DNA from: Winogradskyella wichelsiae
GTDB taxonomy: Bacteria > Bacteroidota > Bacteroidia > Flavobacteriales > Flavobacteriaceae
Length of the DNA stretch: 64,000 bases
Assembly: GCF_013403925.1 (NCBI RefSeq)
Contig: NZ_JABFDJ010000005.1
Coordinates: 124,001-188,000, forward strand
Direction of reading: 5' to 3'
A model generated the notes under the pieces. That model searched no databases, had not been told where the DNA came from, and saw nothing but the letters and a program-made list of their open reading frames with translations. How positions within the stretch are numbered: the stretch's first letter is position 1; each line of letters opens with the position of its first letter. A program made the position numbers and the translations under genes. Positions 53,672 to 63,332 of the stretch are shown here, piece by piece.

Positions 53672-54553
53672 CTAATGCTTCCCTGCTTTCTTTGGAAGCA
53701 ATAACTTAATACCATTTACAAGAAGTAAACAAACTGCACCCGCTACAAGGCCTACAATGAGATCTCTTAAAATCGAAGGAATCTGTTCTAAAAAATGATG
53801 CATGTATTCAATATTATGGACAAAGATACCACCTGCAACAAGTAATAATGCAATGGTCCCAATAACAGATAAACTCTTTATAACAATTGGCAATGCTTTC
53901 ACTAAAACCGTTCCGATACCAAACAAAATACCTTTTTCACCATCACTTTTGCTAATAAGTTTCAAACCAAGATCATCCATTCTTACAATTAAAGCCACAA
54001 TACCGTAAACACCAATCGTCGCAATTAAAGCCACTATTGAAACGACAATAATCTGGGTCAACAAAGGTTCATTAACAACAGAACCTAAGGCAATAATGAC
54101 AATCTCTACAGACAAAATAAAATCGGTAACAACTGCAGATTTTATTTTTGCTTTTTCTAAGGCTAATAATTCCTGTTCCGTAAAATCCTTCTTAAGATCT
54201 ACATTCACCGTCTTAGGATGAGGGACAATAAATTCATATATTTTCTCTGCTCCTTCATACGCTAAATACAGACCACCAAGGATTAAAATCGCAATAATAG
54301 CCCAAGGCACAAAAGCACTTAACAAAAAAGCGAGCGGCAAAATAATAAGCTTATTTAGCATAGAGCCTTTAGTAATGGCCCAAAGCACCGGAATTTCTCG
54401 AGAAGACACAAAACCCGAAGCCTTCTCTGCATTTACGGCCAAATCATCACCTAAAATACCGGCCGTTTTTTTGGTGGTAATTTTAGTCATTGCAGCCACA
54501 TCGTCCATAATTGCTGCGATATCATCAAGTAATGCAAAAAATCCTGAAGCCAT
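53672..54553 (-). CDS. DUF808 family inner-membrane protein (YedI-like)
   Basis: This 293-residue protein starts MASGFFALLDDIAAIMDDVA, the signature of the DUF808/YedI family, followed by KITTKKTAGILGDDLAVNAEK and five or six membrane helices. The family is conserved in many bacteria without a known function. It lies between the palindrome array, whose last copies may act in its terminator, and pssA upstream on the same strand. Confidence 0.9.
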   Translation of the reverse strand: MASGFFALLDDIAAIMDDVAAMTKITTKKTAGILGDDLAVNAEKASGFVSSREIPVLWAITKGSMLNKLIILPLAFLLSAFVPWAIIAILILGGLYLAYEGAEKIYEFIVPHPKTVNVDLKKDFTEQELLALEKAKIKSAVVTDFILSVEIVIIALGSVVNEPLLTQIIVVSIVALIATIGVYGIVALIVRMDDLGLKLISKSDGEKGILFGIGTVLVKALPIVIKSLSVIGTIALLLVAGGIFVHNIEYMHHFLEQIPSILRDLIVGLVAGAVCLLLVNGIKLLLPKKAGKH

Positions 54554-54601
54554 TTTATAAAGTATTTTTAATTGAAAGTTATAAGAAAAAGATCGGTTAT
54601 A

Positions 54602-55360
54602 TTAATAAATCTTAGACCGCGTTAATAATGAAAGTAAGATATACAAACCAATCACTAACGGAATGGCTGCAAAATGTAATACAATGATCAAAACAATACT
54701 TAATATGAGAAAAATATAACGCACAGCATTATCCTTAAAACCATAGTTTTTAAACTTTAAAGCGAATAACTTAATATTCGAATTTAAAAGGTAGCAACTC
54801 AATAGTGTCAACCCAATTAAAAACCACTTATTGATAATAATATTATTAATAAGATCACTATTCTGATACTCTAATATAAGTGGTAAAGACAATATAACTA
54901 AAGTATTAGCTGGCACTGGCAGCCCTTTAAAATAACTTTGCTGATCTTCATCTAAATTAAATTTAGCTAAGCGATAAGCCGATGCTAAAGTAATAAACAG
55001 ACCTATTAATGGTAAAAAAGACAATTTAAAAACTTGCCAATGAAAAATAGAATTCCAACTATCGCTGTTTGCAGAATAATCTGGTGCATCAATAGTCATT
55101 GAAATAAGCTTAAACATTATAATTCCTGGCACAACTCCACTAGTCACCAAATCAGCCAAAGAATCTAACTGAATCCCTAAGGGACTTTGCACATTAAGTT
55201 TTCGTGCTAAAAGACCATCGAAAAAATCGAAAAAGATGCCTAAAAACACAAACATCGCTGCTGCAATAAAATGACCATGTACAGCAAATATAACCCCAAT
55301 ACAGCCCGAAAGTAAATTGAGCAGTGTAACTAAATTCGGAATGTGTCTTTTGAAACTCAT
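54602..55360 (-). CDS. pssA: CDP-diacylglycerol--serine O-phosphatidyltransferase
   Basis: This 252-residue membrane enzyme has the CDP-alcohol phosphotransferase motif D-G-x2-A-R-x8-G-x3-D-x3-D in DGLLARKLNVQSPLGIQLD(SLAD) near residues 48-70, and about seven helices. The start MSFKRHIPNLVTLLNLLSGC is typical of Bacteroidota PssA. It makes phosphatidylserine, the precursor of phosphatidylethanolamine. A phosphatidylglycerol-phosphate synthase is the alternative but the N-terminus favours PssA. Confidence 0.88.
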   Translation of the reverse strand: MSFKRHIPNLVTLLNLLSGCIGVIFAVHGHFIAAAMFVFLGIFFDFFDGLLARKLNVQSPLGIQLDSLADLVTSGVVPGIIMFKLISMTIDAPDYSANSDSWNSIFHWQVFKLSFLPLIGLFITLASAYRLAKFNLDEDQQSYFKGLPVPANTLVILSLPLILEYQNSDLINNIIINKWFLIGLTLLSCYLLNSNIKLFALKFKNYGFKDNAVRYIFLILSIVLIIVLHFAAIPLVIGLYILLSLLTRSKIY

Positions 55361-55614
55361 AAATTTATTTTTTGTAAAAATAGAAAAGAATTGGTGTTCA
55401 CGCTTATATTTTATTTAAATAATAGCCCTACAAATTTGTTAGAATTTAGAACTCAAACAAGCATCACCTTTATCACCTTCAATTTTCGGTTGATTTAAAG
55501 CTTGAAGAAGTAAAATAATAACATTTCTTCTTCTTGAGAAGAGCGTCTATTCATTTTTTATAAAAATAAAACAATAAGAACCTTGTTTCAGAGTTAAATA
55601 GATAGAAAAATATT

Positions 55615-56712
55615 ATGCATCTTTGTAAAAAAATTGTGCTGTTGAAAAATTACTATGTAATTCTCTTAACGCTTGCTACGCTTACGGTTTCTGCTCAAAC
55701 AACTAGAAAATATTCAAATGAATTTATGAATATTGGTGTTGATGCTGCGGCCTTGGGTATGAGTAACGCGGTAGTTTCCCAAACAAACGACGTTAATTCG
55801 GGCTATTGGAACCCTGCAGGACTAGTGCATCTTGAAGATACGCAACTGGCATTAATGCACTCTAGTTATTTTGCCAATATTGCAAATTACAATTACATCG
55901 CTTACGCCATGCCTATTGATAATAAAAGTGCCATGGGCCTATCACTGATTAGATTTGGTGTCGATGATATTCTAGATACGACACAATTAATTGACGATCA
56001 AGGAAATATTAATTACGATAGAATAAGTACATTTTCTACGGCAGATTATGGTCTTACCTTTTCGTATGCTAGAAAACTACCATTAGATGGTCTTAATTTT
56101 GGTGTTAATGCAAAAGTGATCCGAAGAATTATTGGTGATTTTGCATCCTCTTGGGGCTTCGGTTTCGATGCAGGAATTCAATTTGAAAGCCGTAATGATT
56201 GGAAATTTGGGTTGATGGCTAGAGACATTACAACAACCTTTAATGCCTGGTCTATAGACGAAGATAAATTTGAAGACATTAGTAGTGCTATTGATGGTGA
56301 AAATCAAGAATTACCAGAAACGACTGAAATCACAATACCGAAGCTACAATTAGGAATGTCTAAAAAATGGATTTTTCATTACGATTATTCATTATTAGCT
56401 GCGGCAAACTTAAACATGCGCTTTGCAGAAAATAACGATATTATTTCAACTTCTTTTGCAAGTATTAATCCTGCTTTAGGCTTCGAATTTGGGTACACCG
56501 ACTTGGTCTTTTTAAGAGCAGGTGTTGGTAATTTCCAAAATGAATTACAAATTGACGACTCAGAACAAGTCACTTTTCAACCTAACTTTGGGGTTGGTTT
56601 TAAATATCGTGGTATAGAAATAGATTATGCTTTCACAGATATTGGAGATCAAAGTGCAGCCTTATATTCTAATGTATTTTCTTTAAAAATAGACTTCGGT
56701 GTCTTTAGATAA
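55615..56712 (+). CDS. PorV/PorQ family outer-membrane barrel protein
   Basis: This 365-residue protein has a signal peptide (SAQTT) and then KYSNEFMNIGVDAAALGMSNAVV and DVNSGYWNPAGL, the conserved start of the PorV/PorQ (FadL-like) family; the rest alternates barrel strands and ends in Arg after DFGVFR. PorV shuttles type IX cargo to the attachment complex. Several paralogues exist per genome, so it may be a PorV2-type protein rather than the core component. A TTG at 55642 would give a shorter, equally good signal peptide. DUF4105 follows almost directly. Confidence 0.85.
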   Translation: MHLCKKIVLLKNYYVILLTLATLTVSAQTTRKYSNEFMNIGVDAAALGMSNAVVSQTNDVNSGYWNPAGLVHLEDTQLALMHSSYFANIANYNYIAYAMPIDNKSAMGLSLIRFGVDDILDTTQLIDDQGNINYDRISTFSTADYGLTFSYARKLPLDGLNFGVNAKVIRRIIGDFASSWGFGFDAGIQFESRNDWKFGLMARDITTTFNAWSIDEDKFEDISSAIDGENQELPETTEITIPKLQLGMSKKWIFHYDYSLLAAANLNMRFAENNDIISTSFASINPALGFEFGYTDLVFLRAGVGNFQNELQIDDSEQVTFQPNFGVGFKYRGIEIDYAFTDIGDQSAALYSNVFSLKIDFGVFR

Positions 56713-56722
56713 CGCTACAGCT

Positions 56723-57886
56723 ATGAAACTAAAATTATCGGTTCTTGTATTTCTTTTCACTTGTGTCTCTTTAGTTGCACAGCAATTACAGCTTTCCGAC
56801 GACGCAAAAATATCCGTGATAACCATTGGCCCTGGCGAATCTCTAAATGATGCCTTCGGACATAACGGATTCAGAATTAAAGATAGAGCTCTAGGAATCG
56901 ATTTGGTTTATGGTTATGGAGAATACGATTTTGATGCCCCTAATTTTTATTTAAAATTTATTCAAGGTAAACTAGATTATCTCATTAGCAGGCATCCGTT
57001 TCAAAATTTTTATTACGCATATACCAGAGCAAATCGAAATATTGAGGAGCAAGTTTTAAGGCTATCTAAAGAAGATAAGCAGGCTTTATTTAACTATCTA
57101 GAAAACAATTACAAACCAGAAAACAGACGGTATTTATACGATTTTTTCTATGATAATTGTGCCACTAGAATAAGGGACGTCACGCAAACAGCTACAAAAA
57201 GCGACATTGAATTTGTAACTCCTAAAGATGTTGAACAAAAAACGTTTAGAGATTTAATTCATGAGCATGTAGGCTTAAATTCTTGGGGAAGTTTTGGTAT
57301 AGACATCGCATTAGGAGCTGTAATAGATAAACAAGCGTCTCCACAAGAGTATATGTTTTTACCAAAGTACATCCACGCCTTTTTTGAAACTGCAAAAATA
57401 AGCACAAATGAAAGCTTAGTTAAAAGTGCAACCACACTCTATCGTAAGAAGGAATCCAATACAACAACGAGCATAGTACTTACGCCTATAGTCATCATGA
57501 CGTTGTTAGCACTTTGTATTCTATTTGTAACCTATAAAGACTATAAAAATAACACAAGAAGCAAATGGCTTGATGTCACATTATTTACGAGCACAGGGTT
57601 AATCGGAATTCTTATTTTATTCTTATGGTTTGCTACAGATCACTCAGCTACAGCTTTAAACTACAATGTATTATGGGCATTTCCATTAAATATTTTGGCA
57701 ATAGGACAATTAACAAAACCACATGCTAAAACATGGTTTAAAAAGTATTTAAGATTCTTAATCATTATGCTTGTCCTACTGAGCTCACATTGGATTATTG
57801 GAGTTCAGGTATTTGCATTAGGACTCATCCCTATACTCATAGCACTACTTCTAAGGTATATCTATTTGGTAAAATGGTTTAAATAA
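56723..57886 (+). CDS. DUF4105 membrane protein
   Basis: This 387-residue protein has a signal peptide (LVAQQLQL), a periplasmic DUF4105 domain (about 25-230: ISVITIGPGESLNDAFGHNGFRI, YGYGEYDFDAPNFYLKFIQGKLDY, YDFFYDNCATRIRD) and a C-terminal part with about four membrane helices. The DNCATR Cys and the FGHNGFR His recall papain-like NlpC/P60-type folds, a weak inference. ATG at 56723 is chosen; a GTG at 56699 overlaps the previous gene. It follows the PorV-like gene, a common pairing in Flavobacteriia. Confidence 0.82.
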   Translation: MKLKLSVLVFLFTCVSLVAQQLQLSDDAKISVITIGPGESLNDAFGHNGFRIKDRALGIDLVYGYGEYDFDAPNFYLKFIQGKLDYLISRHPFQNFYYAYTRANRNIEEQVLRLSKEDKQALFNYLENNYKPENRRYLYDFFYDNCATRIRDVTQTATKSDIEFVTPKDVEQKTFRDLIHEHVGLNSWGSFGIDIALGAVIDKQASPQEYMFLPKYIHAFFETAKISTNESLVKSATTLYRKKESNTTTSIVLTPIVIMTLLALCILFVTYKDYKNNTRSKWLDVTLFTSTGLIGILILFLWFATDHSATALNYNVLWAFPLNILAIGQLTKPHAKTWFKKYLRFLIIMLVLLSSHWIIGVQVFALGLIPILIALLLRYIYLVKWFK

Positions 57887-57984
57887 GAATTTAGTGAACT
57901 ATGCCAACTCTTCTGTTGTGTAACGTCTAAATAGCAATAAGCAAACAAGAACCATTAGGTTTCAATATAAAAATAAGATTTAAC

Positions 57985-58126
57985 CATCGCATCACCAACT
58001 CACCACTTCACCACTTCACCAAATCACCACTTCACCATCTCACCAAATCACCATCTCACCTCTTCACCATCTCACCAAATCACCACATCACCAAATCACC
58101 ACATCACCACTTCACCACCACATCAC
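57985..58126. repeat. Degenerate 10-bp TCACCA repeat array, copy 1
   Basis: About 14 units of TCACCAnnnn or CACCATCTCA type (for example CACCACTTCACCAAATCACC) run without a gap. TCACCA is constant and two to four bases vary (ACT, AAA, CAC, ATC). The minus-strand stop codon of the sugar transferase (58123-58125) is supplied by the last repeat unit. On the minus strand it reads GGTGAnnTGGTGA. Confidence 0.88.
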
Positions 58127-59523
58127 TGCCCCCGGTAATACAATATCGTACTTAACGTTTTAATAAAAACATTAAAGTCTAAAAAGACACTACGGTGTTT
58201 TATGTAGTATAAATCGTATTGTAGTTTTGTAAGACTATCATCAACAGAAGATCCATATCTGGTGCTTACCTGTGCCCAACCTGTTAAACCTGGTTTTATA
58301 ATATGGCGGGTTTCATAGAATGGTATAATCTGAGACAACTCACTCACAAAGAAAGGACGTTCAGGTCGTGGTCCAATAACACTCATATCCCCTTTAAGTA
58401 CATTATAAAACTGAGGAATCTCATCCATACGAGAACGTCTTAAAAACGTGCCAAACCTGGTGATTCGGACGTCATTCTTTTGCGCCCATTCGGCTCCATT
58501 TTGTTCTGCATTCACCACCATACTTCGTAATTTCACAATATTAAACGGCTTGCTGTTTTTGCCAACGCGTTCTTGCATGTAAAATAAAGGACCTTTATTC
58601 CCTATGGCATTTCCTATTAAGATAAAGGGTAAAAATAACAGTCCTATAATCAAGCCTATAATTGAAAAAACAAGATCAAAAGCCCGTTGAAAAAAGATAT
58701 AGAGCTTATTTTCATTACTACGACTAAATGGAAAATACTTATAGAAATCCTTACCTACAAATTGAATTGGCACTTTCTGAAGCAACTCTTCGTAAACCTG
58801 AGTGTAATCTCTAATCTTAAACCCACGTTCTAAAAGCAGCATTAAATCGTGATACACTTCTGTTATTATGGCTTCAGAATCAAAACTAGCGACTAAAATC
58901 TCTGAAATCTTCTCTTCTTCAATCGTCTTTAAAAAGTCTTTAGCTTTAAACTCTGGCACCTCTTTATATCTCACCGCTTCTTTTTTAGAAGCCTCACTAT
59001 TAATAAAACCTACAATTTTATAATTAGGGTCTGAGGTGTTGAGGGCCTTTATTAGACCCTCCATATTAGATATTTCTCCAACTAAAAGCACGCGCTTATA
59101 AAAACGAGGACTCTCAATAAGGTTGATATAAATGAGACGCCATATTAGTAACGACAGGATAAGTACAAGATAAAAATAGCCAATTTGTATACGCTCTAGA
59201 GGTAAATACGGAGACAGTACCGGAGTTAGCAGATAAAATAAGAGCACTGTAGAAGCGGTGATCACAATATTTTTAAAAGTCGCATCAAAATTACTTGCCT
59301 TTTGTAAATCGTAGAGTTCAAAAATAGTTCCGAAGACTGTGATATAAACCCCTAATAATATTAAAGGGACTGTGTTTTCTTGGCTTACTTTTATGTATTC
59401 AAAATCAAAGTAAAGACTTAAAGCATATACCCCTAAGAATACCACGACCAAGTCGATGATTCGAAGTAGAATTTTACGCTCAGATACTTCAAAATGAATA
59501 CTTTTTTTATGCGCCATTATCAT
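58123..59523 (-). CDS. Polyprenyl-phosphate sugar phosphotransferase (WcaJ/WbaP family)
   Basis: This 466-residue enzyme loads the first sugar phosphate on undecaprenyl phosphate, starting exopolysaccharide or O-antigen units. It has four membrane helices in the first 115 residues, a Rossmann-like CoA-binding-type domain (about 125-270) and the C-terminal transferase domain with MQERVGKNSKPFNIVKLRSM, VIGPRPERPFF and PGLTGWAQVS. Length is usual for the full WcaJ type (sugar often glucose). M3 (MAHKKS) is an alternative start. It is the last gene of the visible cluster on this strand. Confidence 0.93.
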   Translation of the reverse strand: MIMAHKKSIHFEVSERKILLRIIDLVVVFLGVYALSLYFDFEYIKVSQENTVPLILLGVYITVFGTIFELYDLQKASNFDATFKNIVITASTVLLFYLLTPVLSPYLPLERIQIGYFYLVLILSLLIWRLIYINLIESPRFYKRVLLVGEISNMEGLIKALNTSDPNYKIVGFINSEASKKEAVRYKEVPEFKAKDFLKTIEEEKISEILVASFDSEAIITEVYHDLMLLLERGFKIRDYTQVYEELLQKVPIQFVGKDFYKYFPFSRSNENKLYIFFQRAFDLVFSIIGLIIGLLFLPFILIGNAIGNKGPLFYMQERVGKNSKPFNIVKLRSMVVNAEQNGAEWAQKNDVRITRFGTFLRRSRMDEIPQFYNVLKGDMSVIGPRPERPFFVSELSQIIPFYETRHIIKPGLTGWAQVSTRYGSSVDDSLTKLQYDLYYIKHRSVFLDFNVFIKTLSTILYYRGQ

Positions 59524-59637
59524 GCTGTACTAGGGTGTAAATATAAGAACTCTAGCGTATATTCAATATTAAATTAATTTTAGACCTCAGCATAGGATGA
59601 GAAAATGGTCGTTTAATGCTAGGTCGCCCTGAAGGTT

Positions 59638-60675
59638 TTAAGACTTCCATGGGTCCTTGGTATCGTCTAAAACGGCTTTCCAGCGTGCCTTTAGACAGCC
59701 CCAATCAAATAAAGTTACTTTATATCGTGCCTTAGCCACCATAGTAGTGGTCCCCTTGGCGTCTGTTCTTAATGTTAAGATAGCTTCTACAAAGGCTTCG
59801 GCGTTATGAGGTGGCACTAAAACTCCATCAACTCCATCTTCAATAAGAAAAGGCATGCCCCCCACATTGGTTGACACAATAGGCAGACCTAAGGCCATCG
59901 CTTCAATGACACTCACCGGCATGTTATCAAAATTGGTGGTATTGATAAACACATTATAATCTTTAGCAAGCGTTATCCATTCTGCTTTGGTGAGTTTCCC
60001 TGGTGTATTTACCGTAACCCCTAACGCCTTAGCATGAGCTTTCACCTTAGCTAAAGCACCATCTGTATCTGGGCCAGCCATACATAATGTGGTGTTATAA
60101 CCTTGATCTTGTAGTGCCTTTAAAATATCTACGGCCAAACAAGGATTATAAATTTCTGAAAACGAACGCACCCACAATAAGTTTATGTTAGCTATAGGCC
60201 TGATGCTAAACGGGTAGTTTTGCAACTGTAAACTGTTAGGGATGTAGACCACATTGGTAAACCCCTGCTTATTAAATGCTTCTTTTAAGTAAATGGATGG
60301 GGACACTAATACCTTAGCGGGCTTGAACAGCATACGGCTTAATTTAGGATTTTGCTCTAAGCGCTGCGGCAAATTCCCCCCATGCAAAATAGGAATATAC
60401 GGTAATTTGAGTACACGACAGACTTGACTCACCACCAAAGCATAGTAAAAATTCTGAGTGCTATAGGTATCTATTAATACATTATCCATACGGTATCCAT
60501 ACACTATGGTGCCTTTAACCATATCTAAGACACGTGCTATTTTATTTTGAAATGCCGATTTACAAACCACCTTAAACCCTTCTCCTTCCAAGGCTTTTGT
60601 TAAGCCTTTCATATAAGAAACGTTGGTTTTAGGGTTTGATAAGTTGTTTCCTAGATACAGGACGTTTTTTCTCAT
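59638..60675 (-). CDS. Glycosyltransferase family 4 protein
   Basis: This 345-residue enzyme has the GT-B fold: N-terminal acceptor half (VLYLGNNLSNPKTNVSYM, HGGNLPQRL) and donor half with KVLVSPSIYLKEAF, INLLWVRSFSEIYNP and the FINTTNFDNMPVSVIEAMALGLPIVSTNVGGMP motif whose Glu binds the nucleotide sugar. No signal peptide. Its start overlaps the O-antigen ligase gene by 47 bp, an unusually long overlap that implies coupled translation. Confidence 0.9.
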   Translation of the reverse strand: MRKNVLYLGNNLSNPKTNVSYMKGLTKALEGEGFKVVCKSAFQNKIARVLDMVKGTIVYGYRMDNVLIDTYSTQNFYYALVVSQVCRVLKLPYIPILHGGNLPQRLEQNPKLSRMLFKPAKVLVSPSIYLKEAFNKQGFTNVVYIPNSLQLQNYPFSIRPIANINLLWVRSFSEIYNPCLAVDILKALQDQGYNTTLCMAGPDTDGALAKVKAHAKALGVTVNTPGKLTKAEWITLAKDYNVFINTTNFDNMPVSVIEAMALGLPIVSTNVGGMPFLIEDGVDGVLVPPHNAEAFVEAILTLRTDAKGTTTMVAKARYKVTLFDWGCLKARWKAVLDDTKDPWKS

Positions 60676-62023
60676 GAGTAATATGTAATAACGCTAAACC
60701 ATAAATAAAGCCTGGGGCTGCAATACGCATCGCCGAGTGGTTAATGGTCGCAAACCAAAAGATTAAGAAGGCATAGAACAGTAAATTTCCCTTATGTTTT
60801 AGGCGATACAGCAAAGGGGTAAAAATAAGTAACAACAAAATAATCACCCCAAAGATGCCATGCTCCGAGAATAACCGACTCACTTCATTATGCGAGGCTA
60901 TAATTTGCCCTTCTTCTTCGAGACGCACTTGTTTCATCCCATTCGCTCCCACTCCAAAAAATGGATGTCTTAAAAACCCTTCAAATTCTCGTGTAAACAA
61001 ATCTACACGTCCCGTTGAAACATCTTCCTTTTCTTTACCTTTTGCATCTTTATTGCTGTAACGATTTTCTATTAAGCCTTCTGTTTGATTAGCTGTAATA
61101 AACCAAGTTATTGCAATACCAATGCACATTATAAACAATGAACTTATAATTTGTTGTCGTCTTTTGTATTTTGATTTTCCATACAAAATCACCAAAAACC
61201 CAACAATCATCATGATGGCTGTGAGTACACCACCACGACTAAAGGTTACTAAAGCTCTAAAAGACACTAAGCCTAAAAGCACTAAATTAAACAGTTTTAA
61301 AAACAAACTTGGGGATTTTAAAAAAAACCGCACGGTTAGTGCCACCATACCCAAACCTAACAACGTCGCTACTTGATTAGGACCGTACCCCCCAGAAGCT
61401 TCAAAATTAGACCCTGTGCCTTGCAACACCTCTTTAACACTAGGGTTGTATAAAAACAAATAAACCATCATCGCTAAGACCGGAAAGATCATGCAAGCTA
61501 AAATTTGTAATAATTGTTCTTGGCTTATTTTTTTATCGTAACAATACAAAGCCGATGCTCCTAAACAGACCGGACCACTCAATACAAAGGCTATGGATTT
61601 TCTAAAGTTTAAATCATAGCCTAATGTGGTAGAGGCGACTAAAACTGATGGTACTAACAAAACAAAATAGATAAAATAAGGATAACTGTTCTTAGAGACT
61701 CCTGTAAAAAACATCCCGATTAACACCAATAAAATAATATAATACTTAGAAAATTCATAAAACAAGCCGCCACCAGTCATTCTAAAAAATGATTCTGCTG
61801 CCGCAATGTAGGCACACCCCAACAAGACCCACATGGCTTTAGAACGTTTTGGAGACAAAATGACCTTTCCTAGAAAATAAAGACAAACCACTGTAAAATA
61901 CAGGTTAGAAAAGTAGGGCATATAAAACACCCCTGCTCCTACCACCAAATGCAATACCACCAAAGCGACATAAAGGTCATTGGTAAAACGGTATTTTTTT
62001 TTATGAGTTGGTCTTTGTTTCAT
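60629..62023 (-). CDS. O-antigen ligase/polymerase family membrane protein
   Basis: This 464-residue protein has about 12 helices and one large periplasmic loop near 315-385. In that loop ASHNEVSRLFSEHGIFG matches the conserved Wzy_C/WaaL motif with its essential His. It polymerises or ligates polysaccharide outside the inner membrane; Wzy and WaaL functions cannot be separated by sequence. It lies between two GT4 genes and overlaps the downstream one. Confidence 0.88.
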   Translation of the reverse strand: MKQRPTHKKKYRFTNDLYVALVVLHLVVGAGVFYMPYFSNLYFTVVCLYFLGKVILSPKRSKAMWVLLGCAYIAAAESFFRMTGGGLFYEFSKYYIILLVLIGMFFTGVSKNSYPYFIYFVLLVPSVLVASTTLGYDLNFRKSIAFVLSGPVCLGASALYCYDKKISQEQLLQILACMIFPVLAMMVYLFLYNPSVKEVLQGTGSNFEASGGYGPNQVATLLGLGMVALTVRFFLKSPSLFLKLFNLVLLGLVSFRALVTFSRGGVLTAIMMIVGFLVILYGKSKYKRRQQIISSLFIMCIGIAITWFITANQTEGLIENRYSNKDAKGKEKEDVSTGRVDLFTREFEGFLRHPFFGVGANGMKQVRLEEEGQIIASHNEVSRLFSEHGIFGVIILLLLIFTPLLYRLKHKGNLLFYAFLIFWFATINHSAMRIAAPGFIYGLALLHITHEKKRPVSRKQLIKP

Positions 62024-62038
62024 TGGTAAAAAGCAAAT

Positions 62039-63106
62039 TTAAACATATAATGCTAGTATTTGCTTTATACTTGCCGCTTCTGAAAATGTTTTGGCTATAA
62101 AATTTTGCAAACATGCGCCTGTAGGTTCTCGCAATTCGATACGCGCCATATAGCTTTTTAATGCTCTAGCTAAGGCTTCTGGGTTCTCAGAAGGTATAAG
62201 CTCCCCATAGCGCTTCGATGGGATGACTAAATGACAATCCCCAACAGCCGTTGTTATCACCGCTAGTCCGCCTTGACCGTATTCTAATAATGCTAAAGGC
62301 AAACCTTCCGATTTAGACGCTAAGACCCCGATATCTGCTTGTGCGATAATCGCTGTGGTATCTTTACAACTGCCGTAAAAAAAGACACTTTTCTCTAAAT
62401 TTAAAGCTTGTACCGTTGCTGTAATCGTTGCTGTATAGGCATCCTCAAAATCTTTACCCACACAGTGTAAGGTCCATTCTGGAAACTGCTGTAATACCTG
62501 TTGAAACCCCTTTAAAAGCGTTACATGATCTTTTTGAGGGCGTAAATTAGCTAGGCATAAGACCCGTTTTCCTGCCACGCCTTTTAGTTTTGTAATGGTC
62601 TTTGTGGTAGCATAAGACGCTATAAAATTGGGCAAAAACACAACCTGCTTACTGTGTAGGTGCTGCTTGTCCCAGTGTTCCAATACGGCATTTACCGTTA
62701 TAATAGCTTTAAACGTTTTAGAGCACCATTTTAAAATGGTTTTGGGGCGTTGCTCTAAAAACTCAGAATTCCCATAATGATCATGCCAAATAATAGTAAG
62801 CTTTGGGTGAACTAATTTTAACAAGGTCGCCATAAAATAAGAGCTCGCATGGGCATGCACCACCGTAATCTGTTCTTGTTTCACAAATTGTAACAGACGC
62901 TTTAAAGCCCCGAAGTCCAAAGTTCGTTTACGTTTTAAAAAGAGATAACTCACTTCTGCTTTTAAGCTCGCTTTTAAAAGCCCTTCAGCGCGCGTGGTGC
63001 ATAAATAAGCCCCTTCTACTTCTGTCACTAAGGCATTCGCGAGATTCACTGCCATACGCTCCGCCCCACCGGCATCTAAACTATCAATTAATTGTAATAC
63101 CCGCAC
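62039..63106 (-). CDS. Glycosyltransferase family 4 protein
   Basis: This 355-residue GT-B enzyme starts VLQLIDSLDAGGAERMAVNLANAL, the classic WaaG/GT4 opening, and has the donor half with RVLCLANLRPQKDHVTLLKGF and ADIGVLASKSEGLPLALLEYGQGGLAVITTAVGD, the E-x7-E region. It likely adds one sugar to the polysaccharide unit. It is 15 bp before the O-antigen ligase. A 170-bp repeat array separates it from the GT gene upstream on the same strand. Confidence 0.9.
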   Translation of the reverse strand: MRVLQLIDSLDAGGAERMAVNLANALVTEVEGAYLCTTRAEGLLKASLKAEVSYLFLKRKRTLDFGALKRLLQFVKQEQITVVHAHASSYFMATLLKLVHPKLTIIWHDHYGNSEFLEQRPKTILKWCSKTFKAIITVNAVLEHWDKQHLHSKQVVFLPNFIASYATTKTITKLKGVAGKRVLCLANLRPQKDHVTLLKGFQQVLQQFPEWTLHCVGKDFEDAYTATITATVQALNLEKSVFFYGSCKDTTAIIAQADIGVLASKSEGLPLALLEYGQGGLAVITTAVGDCHLVIPSKRYGELIPSENPEALARALKSYMARIELREPTGACLQNFIAKTFSEAASIKQILALYV

Positions 63107-63154
63107 TCTAGTTTTGTTTAAAATCTATACCCCTCTATTAATTACCATGAACTG

Positions 63155-63326
63155 ATATCACCACACCATCATATCACCATTTCACCATTTCACCACACCA
63201 CCAAATCACCTCATCACCATATCACCATATCACCAATTCACCATATCACCATATCACCAATTCACCAATTCACCACACCACCATATCACCACTTCACCAC
63301 ACCACCACCTCACCACTTCACCAATC
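63155..63326. repeat. Degenerate 10-bp TCACCA repeat array, copy 2
   Basis: About 17 units of the type seen at 57985 (TCACCATATC, TCACCAATTC, TCACCACACC). Constant TCACC with variable four-base inserts (ATAT, AATT, ACAC). It lies between two glycosyltransferase genes and ends 7 bp before the stop of the upstream one. Together the two arrays bracket a four-gene block of the polysaccharide cluster. Confidence 0.88.
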
Positions 63327-63332
63327 TCTACC

